Origin: Deltaproteobacteria bacterium
GTDB taxonomy: Bacteria; Desulfobacterota; DSM-4660; Desulfatiglandales; HGW-15
Length of the DNA stretch: 10,285 nucleotides
Reading direction: 5' to 3'
NCBI GenBank assembly: GCA_020342025.1
Contig: CP070840.1
Location: 1,090,843-1,101,127 of the forward strand
Shown here: in pieces, positions 1-6,227 of the stretch
Layout of the letters: every line of letters starts with the position of its first letter
How positions within the stretch are numbered: position 1 is the first letter of the stretch
Notes under the pieces: generated by a model
What the model was told of the DNA's origin: nothing
The model's database searches: none
The model's input: the letters and a program-made list of their open reading frames with translations, nothing else
Made by a program: the position numbers and the translations under genes

Positions 1-257
1 GTTAAATCACCGATCAGTGCGCTGACCTTATCCAGTTCCGCCTCTGCCTGGGAGATCAAACCCGCTTCAAAATAGGCCTGGGCCAGAAGCCGTCGGATAT
101 GGATGTCATGGGGATAAGCATTTAAGGCCTTGAGAGACTCCTGTATCACCCTTCTCAGCTGCCCCTCTTTTTTCAACTTTGAAAGGAGATGAAAAAGGGT
201 TTTTGGTGAAGGCCCATCGGCTAAGATCCGGGTGTAAAGGTCATCGGTATGAGTCAT
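1..257 (-). CDS. TPR-like repeat protein, N-terminal part (runs off the window)
   Basis: This is an open frame of 85 codons that starts with ATG at 257 and leaves the window at position 1 without a stop. An AAGGA ribosome-binding site lies 7 nt before the ATG. The visible protein is helical and reads like a degenerate tetratricopeptide repeat: residues about 40-80 include LKALNAYPHD, then IRRLLAQAYFEAG and ISQAEAELDK, which has the usual spacing of small residues (A, Y, A, G, A) in a TPR helix pair. No signal peptide or membrane segment is visible. TPR proteins are scaffolds for protein-protein contacts, so no specific role can be given. It lies 94 nt downstream of the ftsB-like gene on the same strand and may be its last operon partner. 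The repeat family is inferred from pattern only, and the rest of the protein would be needed to name it. Confidence 0.7.
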   Translation of the reverse strand, partial: MTHTDDLYTRILADGPSPKTLFHLLSKLKKEGQLRRVIQESLKALNAYPHDIHIRRLLAQAYFEAGLISQAEAELDKVSALIGDL

Positions 258-351
258 CCTCTTATCCTTTCGCCTTATATGGGTTTATTCAGTGATCTTG
301 TTTAAAAACCTACGCAATTGTTGATTTGCATGCCGTTCATGGTTACTTGTT

Positions 352-681
352 CTATTTTGTTTGAGATGGGGGTCGTTTTTCCTCTCCTCTGTTAAATCTG
401 TATAATACTTCGTTATCCTTTAACAAGCCCAGCTCCATTCTTGCCACAGATTCCAGATATTCCTTATCCGTGCGGAGCCGGTTGATCTCTTCCAACAGGA
501 CTTGATTCTCTTTCTCCAATTTGTGAATTCTCTCTATGTGGGCCTGCCTATCCTTTTCCATCCGATACAGATGAATAAAACCGCGCTCGCCGAATCCAAG
601 CCAGGCCGCCATGAGAGCCAAAAAGAGTAGGGTAATAAACGAGAATTTCCAAAACCCTTTTTTGCTAAGTGCCAAGATCAA
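352..681 (-). CDS. ftsB: FtsB/DivIC-like septum formation initiator protein
   Basis: This 109-residue protein has the full architecture of the FtsB/DivIC family: a short cytoplasmic N-terminus, one membrane helix (about residues 12-30), a leucine-zipper-like coiled coil (about 38-75, IHKLEKENQVLLEEINRL) and the conserved C-terminal segment YLESVARMELGLLKDNEVLYRF at about 75-96, which matches the family pattern of AR.ELG(M/L)(V/L)K..E..YRF. In known members the protein joins FtsL and FtsQ (DivIB) in the divisome and helps activate septal peptidoglycan synthesis. The start is TTG at 681, with GGAG 4 nt upstream. A second in-frame TTG at 675 has a 10-nt spacing and is equally possible; no ATG lies near. 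The gene follows exbD by 18 nt, suggesting co-transcription. The family call is strong; choosing FtsB over DivIC is by similarity of layout only. Confidence 0.87.
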   Translation of the reverse strand: MILALSKKGFWKFSFITLLFLALMAAWLGFGERGFIHLYRMEKDRQAHIERIHKLEKENQVLLEEINRLRTDKEYLESVARMELGLLKDNEVLYRFNRGEEKRPPSQTK

Positions 682-699
682 ATAGCTCCAAGAATATAC

Positions 700-1116
700 T
701 TAAAATGCCTTTTCAGGCTTCCATCGGGCGGCGATTATGATGGACTGTGCACCCGCCGTCTTGGCAAGATCCATGATCTGCACAACCTTGCCGTGAGTCA
801 CATCTTTATCCGCCTGGAGGATCACTTGAAAGATTCCCTGATCTTTAACCATTTCTCTTAACTTTTCCTGGAGGGCCTTCATGTCCATTCTTTTCCCCTC
901 CAGGTAGGTGTGACCCGATTTGTCAATGACCAGAGTTATCCTGTTTTTCTCCTGATTGAGGATCCTCTTCGCCACCTTGGGTAGGCTGATCCGAATACCG
1001 GAAGCCACGTCGAAGTGTGAGGTAACCATGAAAAATATCAATAACAGGAAGACGATATCAATGAGCGGTGCGATGCTAAGTCTTATTTCGTCCTCACGTG
1101 GCTTCCTGAAACGCAT
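700..1116 (-). CDS. exbD: ExbD/TolR family biopolymer transport protein
   Basis: This 138-residue protein has one N-terminal membrane helix (about 15-36) followed by a periplasmic domain, the standard ExbD/TolR layout and length. The helix holds the hallmark aspartate (D20, in APLIDIVFLLLIFFMV), which in known members lies inside the ExbB/TolQ pentamer and takes part in proton flow. The rest follows the family: a basic cytoplasmic start (RFRKPRED), the sequence LPKVAK after the helix, and a C-terminal fold with VILQADKDVTHGKVVQIMDLAKTAG-type spacing (about 98-124). The ATG is 6 nt downstream of the exbB stop, so the two are translated together. No TonB or TolA gene is visible here, so it cannot be decided whether the motor energises an outer-membrane transporter, a Tol-Pal-type system or something else. 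Confidence 0.93.
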   Translation of the reverse strand: MRFRKPREDEIRLSIAPLIDIVFLLLIFFMVTSHFDVASGIRISLPKVAKRILNQEKNRITLVIDKSGHTYLEGKRMDMKALQEKLREMVKDQGIFQVILQADKDVTHGKVVQIMDLAKTAGAQSIIIAARWKPEKAF

Positions 1117-1122
1117 GATCCC

Positions 1123-1737
1123 CTAATCCTGCTTATTGTAATTCTCCATAATCTCGATGATTTTCAGAGAGTTTTCTTCCATTTCAAAGATAAGGGATTC
1201 TGCTTTGTCCCTTATAATTCTATGGCAGACCAGGGTGGGAATCGCCACACAAAGACCTGTTGCTGTCGTGATGAGCGCCTCTGCAATGCCCCCAGACAAG
1301 GCAGCCGGGTCTCCCACGCCCTGGATAGAGATGACGTTAAAAGTCTTGATCATGCCCCATACCGTCCCCAACAGACCCAGTAATGGCGTCAAATTTGCGA
1401 TGGTGGCCAGAATGCCCACACGTTTTTCAAGGATAACCGCCTCCCGTCCACCTCGATCCTCAACAGCCTCCTTGACCAACCACATGCCCCTCCCAATGTT
1501 TTTCAAACCAGCTGAAAAAATGTTGGAGATAGATGATGTATCCCCCTGGCACAAGAAGAGGGCTTCAGATACCTTCTGTTGCCTGAGCAATTCTCCAACA
1601 CTGCGAATGAATTCATCGGGGAGAATGTTTTTCCGCCTTAATACCCAGAACCGTTCCAGGAACACGGCGAGTGCTATGATGGAGCAAAAAATAATGGGGT
1701 ACATAAAGACCCCGCCCTTCACAATGAGATCAATCAA
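1123..1737 (-). CDS. exbB: MotA/TolQ/ExbB proton channel family protein
   Basis: This protein of 204 residues (with the start chosen here) is an ExbB/TolQ-type inner-membrane channel subunit. Three membrane helices are visible: about 7-31 (MYPIIFCSIIALAVFLERFW), about 110-135 containing the signature PLLGLLGTVWGMI, and about 152-178 containing EALITTATGL. A large cytoplasmic region lies between helices 1 and 2. In the family, ExbB forms a pentamer around an ExbD dimer and converts the proton gradient into motion. The longest frame would begin at a GTG at 1788, but that codon has no ribosome-binding site. A TTG at 1737 has GGAG 8 nt upstream, and it gives the usual N-terminus IDLIVKGGVFMYPI, so I prefer it. 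exbD follows after 6 nt. The substrate system cannot be read from this window. Confidence 0.92.
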   Translation of the reverse strand: MIDLIVKGGVFMYPIIFCSIIALAVFLERFWVLRRKNILPDEFIRSVGELLRQQKVSEALFLCQGDTSSISNIFSAGLKNIGRGMWLVKEAVEDRGGREAVILEKRVGILATIANLTPLLGLLGTVWGMIKTFNVISIQGVGDPAALSGGIAEALITTATGLCVAIPTLVCHRIIRDKAESLIFEMEENSLKIIEIMENYNKQD

Positions 1738-1745
1738 AGTCCCAT

Positions 1746-1749
1746 CTCC
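1746..1749 (-). promoter_or_regulatory. Ribosome-binding site deciding the exbB TTG start
   Basis: On the minus strand GGAG lies 8 nt before TTG 1737. The alternative GTG at 1788 is preceded by a pyrimidine-rich stretch (CTCTTTTCCCAA) with no purine-rich site. This supports the shorter, 204-residue ExbB. Confidence 0.6.
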
Positions 1750-1996
1750 GATTGCACATGGATAGATTTGGAGCCTGATGCTGCCCACTTGGGAAAAGAG
1801 AGACCATGGACATGATGGAAAAGATTTCCGGAAGAAGATGCCTGGGGAGCAAGGGCCGATTTGGATGGAAGGCTCAGAAGATTGATTTTGGTTTGTCTCC
1901 TCTCTTCTAATTTGAGAGATCTAGTCACTGGAAGCAATTTGTGTCCTTGTCAGCCCGGACCTTGAAAATGGGCAGCCAGATTCAATTTGACCGGCG

Positions 1997-2227
1997 CTAC
2001 TTGAATCTTGTGATCTTGAATTTCCTGTACCTTAGATTCTCATGCTCTCCCGAAAGGACACTATCTAAGTCTCTTATAAGAAACCTAAGGTAGGAGATCT
2101 TGTCCGGCACCTCATCTGTTTCAAGGATTTCAAAAGCTTTCTCAATGTCCTCTATCGTCTTCTCCAGCTCTTCCACAATATCAAATTCCCTGTCCAGTTC
2201 AGTGCTCTTACCATATTCCTCTGCCAT
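1997..2227 (-). CDS. Small acidic coiled-coil protein of unknown function
   Basis: I do not recognise this 76-residue protein. It is rich in glutamate, aspartate, leucine and isoleucine, and residues about 12-45 (REFDIVEELEKTIEDIEKAFEIL and onward) form a likely amphipathic helix or coiled coil. The tail is basic (RYRKFKITRFK), so charge is split along the chain. There is no signal peptide, membrane helix or cysteine, so it is probably a soluble cytoplasmic protein. It is likely a real gene: the ATG has an AAGGA site about 8 nt upstream, and a TATAAT box with TG extension sits about 30 nt upstream. It stands alone between the terminator of the ABC operon and exbB. No function can be given. 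Confidence 0.7.
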   Translation of the reverse strand: MAEEYGKSTELDREFDIVEELEKTIEDIEKAFEILETDEVPDKISYLRFLIRDLDSVLSGEHENLRYRKFKITRFK

Positions 2228-2256
2228 ATCTTTTTCCTTTTCTGCAAATGTAAAAG

Positions 2257-2265
2257 ATTATATCA
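2257..2265 (-). promoter_or_regulatory. Extended -10 promoter for the small coiled-coil gene
   Basis: The minus strand reads TGATATAAT, a perfect TATAAT with the TGn extension of extended -10 promoters. No good -35 hexamer is seen 16-18 nt further upstream, which such promoters can tolerate. Transcription would start near 2250, leaving a leader of about 22 nt before the ATG at 2227. Confidence 0.5.
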
Positions 2266-2440
2266 AGGAATTAACCCTTCGATCCCCTCTTCCTTTGATG
2301 GTCGGTCCCCCATTAACCATTGCCCGTTGGGAACATCCACGACTTTGTTCATCTGCACGGGAACTTGAAGTGGGGATTGATTACGCCGTAAGAGTACAAC
2401 AAATCGGCTTTTTGGTCAAGATTATGAAAGGGGCAGGAGA

Positions 2441-2471
2441 AGGAAAAGCCCTGCCAAATTATGGCAGGGCT
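2441..2471 (-). terminator. Rho-independent terminator of the ABC operon
   Basis: A perfect 10-bp inverted repeat (AGCCCTGCCA with TGGCAGGGCT) encloses a 5-nt loop at 2447-2471. On the minus strand the stem is followed by TTTTCC. It starts 20 nt after the permease stop codon, exactly where an operon terminator is expected. On the plus strand no T-run follows the stem, so it should act in one direction only. Confidence 0.88.
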
Positions 2472-2490
2472 CGTAACGGTATTGATCCGT

Positions 2491-3447
2491 TTAGGTCCTG
2501 ACTTCCTGTAACATAAATACCAGGTAAGAGACAGCAAAGCATATCAATGTAATAGCCAGCAAGGCCACCATATGGGGATAGACCACAACGATACTCTGTC
2601 CTAGGGTGAGAGGATTCTGGAAGCGGGACGCAGAAATTTGCTCAAAGAAACCCATCAGGTAGAAACGTGTGGTCTTCCTCGTGGGGTCCACAATGATTGC
2701 TGTTGAATCGGAATATAGGACCATGGGTGAGAACAGGGAGACGGCTTCCTTGATGCGGGCGTTCTGAAGAAGTAATTCTGGACCCGCTTCCTTCCTATTG
2801 TCCACGGGAGCCACGGTATCGGCTAGCACACTGGCGCCCAGACCGACAAAGAAAGACAAGAAGATCCAAAGTGCGACCGATGCGAGCGCTGATGTGGCGA
2901 TGCTCCTAAACGCGATGGAAAAAAGGATGGATATGCAGAGCCAAAATGAGATGTAAAAAATGCTGATGACAAGGTAGACGATGAGACGCAGGATCTCCTC
3001 AATGCCTGGTACGATCCCCAAAAGCATGAGTCCAAAACCGGAGATGACAAGAACAATAGATACCAACATGATAGTAATATTGGTCAATCCGGCGAGAAAT
3101 TTTCCGTTAATGACCGCGTCCCGGTAGATAGGCTGGGATACCACCTTGATCAAGGTTCCATGGGCCCTCTCACGGTTGATGGCGTCAAAACCCATCACGA
3201 GCCCAATGAGTGGACCAAAAAATGCGACAAATTGGACCATGGAGAATAATGCGCCGGGAGAATTGAAAAGCATGAGGAAGACGAACTTAGGTTTGGCCAC
3301 ACCCTCCAGGCTCTCCCTCAGGGTTATACCCGCCATATAGCTGGTGATGAAGCTGACCATGGCTATCAAGGCAAAAAGGATCACAAATCTGTAACTGCTC
3401 AGATGGTCTGCCAGTTCTTTCCTATAAATGGCCCCCAGGCCTTGCAT
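2491..3447 (-). CDS. ABC-2 type (NosY-like) permease
   Basis: This 318-residue integral membrane protein has the ABC-2 permease layout. It opens with MQGLGAIYRKELADHLSSYRF, where the RKEL motif comes just before the first helix as in NosY-type permeases. About six hydrophobic helices follow (near 20-42, 68-86, 122-145, 150-175, 183-205 and 290-312). A coupling-type cytoplasmic segment FDAINRERAHGTLIKVVSQP lies at about 87-106, and a hydrophilic loop of about 80 residues lies between helices 5 and 6. NosY is about 275 residues, so this loop makes it longer than the family norm. It presumably forms the membrane channel for the ATPase encoded 2 nt upstream. An AGGAGG site overlaps the ATPase stop, 7 nt before the ATG. 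The substrate is unknown. Export or membrane-protein assembly is the usual role of this group. Confidence 0.88.
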   Translation of the reverse strand: MQGLGAIYRKELADHLSSYRFVILFALIAMVSFITSYMAGITLRESLEGVAKPKFVFLMLFNSPGALFSMVQFVAFFGPLIGLVMGFDAINRERAHGTLIKVVSQPIYRDAVINGKFLAGLTNITIMLVSIVLVISGFGLMLLGIVPGIEEILRLIVYLVISIFYISFWLCISILFSIAFRSIATSALASVALWIFLSFFVGLGASVLADTVAPVDNRKEAGPELLLQNARIKEAVSLFSPMVLYSDSTAIIVDPTRKTTRFYLMGFFEQISASRFQNPLTLGQSIVVVYPHMVALLAITLICFAVSYLVFMLQEVRT

Positions 3448-3449
3448 GG

Positions 3450-4202
3450 TTAAACCTCCTGAAAATACTTCATGTAGATTTCTTCTAAGGTGTATTTTTC
3501 ATCTCCCACACCAAATTTCTCTCGCGCCAGAGCCTCAATAGAATCCTCGGCCACCATCTTCCCTTTAATCATGATCCCCACGCGGTGGCAAAGCTTTTGA
3601 ACCTGATACAAGTTGTGGGAAGAGAGCAAGACTGTGATATTTCTATCTTTGCTCAGTGATTGGACCAGTTCGATCAAACGAAGGGCACCATCTGGGTCCA
3701 GACCCAGCGTCGGTTCATCAAGGAAAAGCACCTTGGGATCCTTGATAAGAACTTCAGCGATTCCCAAGCGCTGGCTCATGCCCCGGGAGAACGCCCCCAC
3801 TTTTTTGCTTTTATCTGAGGAAAGTCCCACAACTTCTAAGGCCTCTTGGATCCTCTCTTGGGCCGCGCGGCGCTCCATCCCGTTCAGGTTAGCAATGTAT
3901 TCCAGGCTCTCCACGGCATTCAAGTCACCATAAAAGCCCACATTCTCTGGAAGGTAACCTACGAGCTGCTTGACCTCTCGTGCTTCTCTCACGGGGTCCC
4001 GTCCGCAGACTTTGGCGGCCCCCTCCGTAGGCCGAGTGAGTCCCAGAAGCATCAGGAGGGTTGTGGTCTTACCGGCCCCGTTTGGCCCCAAGAACCCAAA
4101 GATCTCCCCTTCCTCAACCTGGAACGTGAGATTCTCTACCGCGTTCTGGCGGCCATACCTTTTCGTCAAATCCTGGGTCTCTATGATCTTTTGGGGCTCC
4201 AT
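3450..4202 (-). CDS. NosF-like ABC transporter ATP-binding protein
   Basis: This ATPase of 250 residues (with the start chosen here) carries all nucleotide-binding motifs: Walker A GPNGAGKTT (39-47), a signature loop FSRGMSQRLGIA (138-149), Walker B KVLFLDEP (157-164), the D-loop GLDP (167-170) and the switch histidine H196 (SSHN). The usual Q-loop glutamine is replaced by glutamate in GYLPENVGFY (82-91), a wording typical of NosF-type ATPases, as is the SRGM...QR form of the signature. NosF works with NosY and the periplasmic NosD in maturing nitrous oxide reductase, but no nos genes are seen here, so only the subfamily is claimed. The start at ATG 4202 is chosen because GGAAGG lies 7 nt upstream and the codon begins 1 nt after the stop of the NEW3 gene. 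The longer frame from 4238 would overlap that gene without a good binding site. Confidence 0.93.
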   Translation of the reverse strand: MEPQKIIETQDLTKRYGRQNAVENLTFQVEEGEIFGFLGPNGAGKTTTLLMLLGLTRPTEGAAKVCGRDPVREAREVKQLVGYLPENVGFYGDLNAVESLEYIANLNGMERRAAQERIQEALEVVGLSSDKSKKVGAFSRGMSQRLGIAEVLIKDPKVLFLDEPTLGLDPDGALRLIELVQSLSKDRNITVLLSSHNLYQVQKLCHRVGIMIKGKMVAEDSIEALAREKFGVGDEKYTLEEIYMKYFQEV

Positions 4203-4203
4203 T

Positions 4204-5424
4204 TTAACGCCTTCCCAGTCTGACAAATAGGACCACAAGGCCCAGAACCACGATCACAATAATACCGAGCCCTATAATGCCCCAGGCCGTTGATGCCTTC
4301 ACAGGGACTCTGAACTCCAGATTCTTCGTCGCCTTTTCGCCTTCAATAGACAAGGTGACAGAATAATCTCCCACAAGGGCCTCGTCCGCCGGCGTGATGG
4401 TGACTTCAACCTGTTTAAGTTCCCCGGGAGCGAGGGTCTCAAGCCTTTCCGGCTTGAACTGCAACTTCCAGTTTTCGGGTTTGAAAGAGAGAAACTTCAC
4501 ATTATTCTGCTTGGCAGAACCGGTGTTTTTCACGTAAAAGGAGAGGTTGGCCTCTTTCCCCTGATAGGCTTCTCTCAACGAGAGAAGGCCATCAGCAGTT
4601 CCCGCATCAATCTTGTAGGTCCCTGTCAGGACTACCATGATTTCTGCTTCTGCCTTGGCCTCTGGGGAGCTCACTTTGACTTTTAGGGGGTATCGGCCAG
4701 GTTCGGCCAAGAGGTAGGGTTTCACCTCCACGGCCATGGACTCACTTTGGCCCTGCTTTATTCTCAGGCTTGAGAAATATTTTTCCTCATAAGCGGGTTT
4801 AAACTTGATGTCCCAGTTTCGCGGGCCCTCATAACCCAGGTTGAAAACCGTGTCTTTATCCAGTTTGTTCTCCACTTCAATAGAAAATTCAAACGTGGCA
4901 TCCGTTGGCCCCTCGAGCACTGGATATGAGGTGGTAATTCTCACATCTTTGGATTTCTTTTCCTCTTCCTTTGCCTTTACCGTGATGACCACCTTTCCTG
5001 AAGAGGTCAGCTTTCCGTCCTGGGTCTGGCCGTTGACTAGAAAAGTGTATTTCCCCGGGCCCACGCTCTCATCATGCTCTGCTTTAAGGGTGAGACTTTT
5101 AGATTTATCGCTTTCCACATAGACGCCGGTTACCCCGAAGCTGTAAGTTTTTACAGACGCCGACCAGCCTTTGGGTACGGAGGGGATTGTCAGTTCAATG
5201 ATCTCGTCTTGCCTCCCTTTGTTGACGACTTTCAAGTCTATGCTCACATCTTCACCCTGAGCCACAATGACGCCTGAATATTCCGGGGCGACCGATATGC
5301 CACGAGGGGGAAGATCTTTCTTTACTTGTTCTTGTGCAAAAACCGGGAAACTCAATCCTCCCACAATCAGGCAGAAGCCAATCGTGGCAACGAAAAAGGA
5401 AAAACAACCCTTGTTCCATCTCAT
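4204..5424 (-). CDS. Exported, membrane-anchored protein with three NEW3-like repeats
   Basis: This 406-residue protein has a signal peptide (about 1-30, basic start then a hydrophobic core, cleavage likely after VFA), a long extracytoplasmic part and a C-terminal membrane helix (about 380-400, GIIGLGIIVIVVLGLVVLFV) ending in RLGRR. The outer part divides into three beta-rich repeats of about 105 residues (near 42-152, 160-268 and 272-377). They share a core with GWSASVKTY, NWDIKFKPAY and NWKLQFKPERL at matching places, and recurring phrases such as VGPGKYTF / AEPGRYPL / VGDYSVTL. This matches the NEW3 (NPCBM-associated) Ig-like domain family. Its stop is 1 nt before the ABC ATPase start, so it is probably the outer-face partner of that transporter, for example for substrate capture or coupling. 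That role is inferred. The ATG has AGGAGG 9 nt upstream. Confidence 0.85.
   Translation of the reverse strand: MRWNKGCFSFFVATIGFCLIVGGLSFPVFAQEQVKKDLPPRGISVAPEYSGVIVAQGEDVSIDLKVVNKGRQDEIIELTIPSVPKGWSASVKTYSFGVTGVYVESDKSKSLTLKAEHDESVGPGKYTFLVNGQTQDGKLTSSGKVVITVKAKEEEKKSKDVRITTSYPVLEGPTDATFEFSIEVENKLDKDTVFNLGYEGPRNWDIKFKPAYEEKYFSSLRIKQGQSESMAVEVKPYLLAEPGRYPLKVKVSSPEAKAEAEIMVVLTGTYKIDAGTADGLLSLREAYQGKEANLSFYVKNTGSAKQNNVKFLSFKPENWKLQFKPERLETLAPGELKQVEVTITPADEALVGDYSVTLSIEGEKATKNLEFRVPVKASTAWGIIGLGIIVIVVLGLVVLFVRLGRR
4210..4215 (-). promoter_or_regulatory. Ribosome-binding site deciding the ABC ATPase start
   Basis: GGAAGG on the minus strand lies within the last codons of the NEW3 gene, 7 nt before ATG 4202. 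It supports a coupled start 1 nt after the upstream stop (TAA A ATG), rather than the frame opening at 4238. Confidence 0.7.
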
Positions 5425-5439
5425 AGAATCAATCCTCCT

Positions 5440-5811
5440 TTAGTCAATATCTGATTTGGCATGTTTGGCGAGGGAATCGGCATCATACCCCGCTTTTTTA
5501 TAATTATCAAGGGCCCTCATCTTAAGCCCCTTATCTTTAATCTTTTCAGAATGTTTGTCCGCCAGCTCAGCCGCATGACTCCACATCCCCGCCTGTTCAA
5601 AGTCTTTTATCTTCCTCTCCACACCGAGACCCGCTTCCGACGTCTCTGTCACGGCAGAATGGCACCAAGAGATGATCTTTTTCACCTTCTTACCGCACTC
5701 GGGGCATTTGTAAAGCGGTTTTTCGCTGACGCCCTGCAGGATTTCAAATCCCTTCTTGCATTTGGGACATGAACGCTCGGAGTTTACCGCTTGGTATTCA
5801 TAAATGGGCAT
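5440..5811 (-). CDS. FmdB-like zinc-ribbon protein
   Basis: This 123-residue protein begins MPIYEYQAVNSERSCPKCKKGF and carries two CxxC knuckles (C15/C18 and C36/C39) in the FmdB zinc-ribbon frame, with the conserved stretch SEKPLYKCPECGKKVKKIIS. The usual FmdB start puts the first CxxC near residue 8. Here it is shifted by a few residues, a variant I associate with deltaproteobacteria. After the ribbon comes a further cysteine (C50) and a helical, charged tail of about 70 residues (KIKDFEQAGMWSHAAELADKH) with no motif I can name. The family was first linked to regulation of formamidase/amidase genes, but its general role is unsettled. Its stop sits next to the ribosome-binding site of the NEW3 gene (15 nt gap), so it is the first gene of that operon. 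Its own ribosome-binding site is weak. Confidence 0.83.
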   Translation of the reverse strand: MPIYEYQAVNSERSCPKCKKGFEILQGVSEKPLYKCPECGKKVKKIISWCHSAVTETSEAGLGVERKIKDFEQAGMWSHAAELADKHSEKIKDKGLKMRALDNYKKAGYDADSLAKHAKSDID

Positions 5812-5867
5812 TGGAAAACCTATATATCAAAGCATGTGGGCCCAACGAAGCATTGAGAACCTGCTCT

Positions 5868-5895
5868 AATTTAATGAAAAAATTATTTTTGTAAA
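5868..5895 (-). promoter_or_regulatory. Possible promoter of the FmdB-NEW3-ABC operon
   Basis: The minus strand shows TTTACA (5895-5890), a 16-nt AT-rich spacer and TAAATT (5873-5868), a fair match to a sigma-70 promoter. It lies in the only gap between the MoaD-like gene and the FmdB-like gene and would give a leader of about 50 nt. In such AT-rich sequence chance matches are common. Confidence 0.33.
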
Positions 5896-5930
5896 GGGGT
5901 GATTTCCTCAAAACCGACTCTCCACTAGGC

Positions 5931-6227
5931 CTACCCCCCGGCCACCGTCAGGATGACATTCACCTCGTCCCCATCTGCGAGGCGGCGTCCGCCCTCCTCA
6001 GGTACCTCAAGCCGGTCGCCATTTAGAAGAACCACAGGCCTGATCCCCTGCCTGAATGCCTGTCTAAAGGGCTTTTGCCTAAGGCCAAGGGCAGCATCCG
6101 CACGGTTGAAGAGCTTCTTGACCGTGTCACCCTCTTTGAGCTGGATAGTTCCCGAGGTATTCACCGAATGGCCATTAACGGGTCCCACGATCCGGACCCG
6201 TATGGTCATCTGGGTTACAGATCTCAA
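5931..6227 (-). CDS. MoaD/ThiS-like sulfur-carrier protein paired with AOR
   Basis: This 98-residue protein has the beta-grasp pattern of MoaD/ThiS: an opening strand TIRVRIVG, a hydrophobic helix region after a GDTV turn (KEGDTVKKLFNRA), the strand PVVLLNGDRLEV, the turn LADGDEVNVI and a C-terminal VAGG ending exactly in the diglycine tail. In this family the tail is adenylated and thiocarboxylated by an E1-like enzyme and delivers sulfur, for MoaD to molybdopterin. Being directly downstream of an AOR gene, it probably serves the tungsten-pterin cofactor of that enzyme. This is inferred, and no MoaE or activating enzyme is visible here. The start is TTG 6227: GAGGAG lies 6 nt upstream, and the codon overlaps the AOR stop as TTGA. 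An internal ATG at 6209 would give 92 residues but is too far from that site. Confidence 0.86.
   Translation of the reverse strand: MRSVTQMTIRVRIVGPVNGHSVNTSGTIQLKEGDTVKKLFNRADAALGLRQKPFRQAFRQGIRPVVLLNGDRLEVPEEGGRRLADGDEVNVILTVAGG

Noticed and set aside
1157..1765. Long plus-strand open frame (202 codons) across exbB
   Set aside because: It lies opposite a clear ExbB gene, its translation is rich in P, S and R with no family pattern, and no ribosome-binding site precedes it. It is an antisense shadow.
1734..1937. Minus-strand frame of 67 codons upstream of exbB
   Set aside because: The translation has no recognisable pattern, the frame runs into exbB in a different frame, and no binding site is seen. 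The 1738-1996 gap otherwise shows only weak promoter-like words.
1978..2008. 8-bp inverted repeat (AGATTCAA / TTGAATCT) spanning the stop of the small coiled-coil gene
   Set aside because: The loop is 15 nt, the stem is AT-rich and no T-run follows, so it is a poor terminator and may be chance.
5876..5891. AT-rich near-palindrome after the MoaD-like gene as a terminator
   Set aside because: The stem would be made of A-T pairs only, so it would not be stable enough to be called a terminator.
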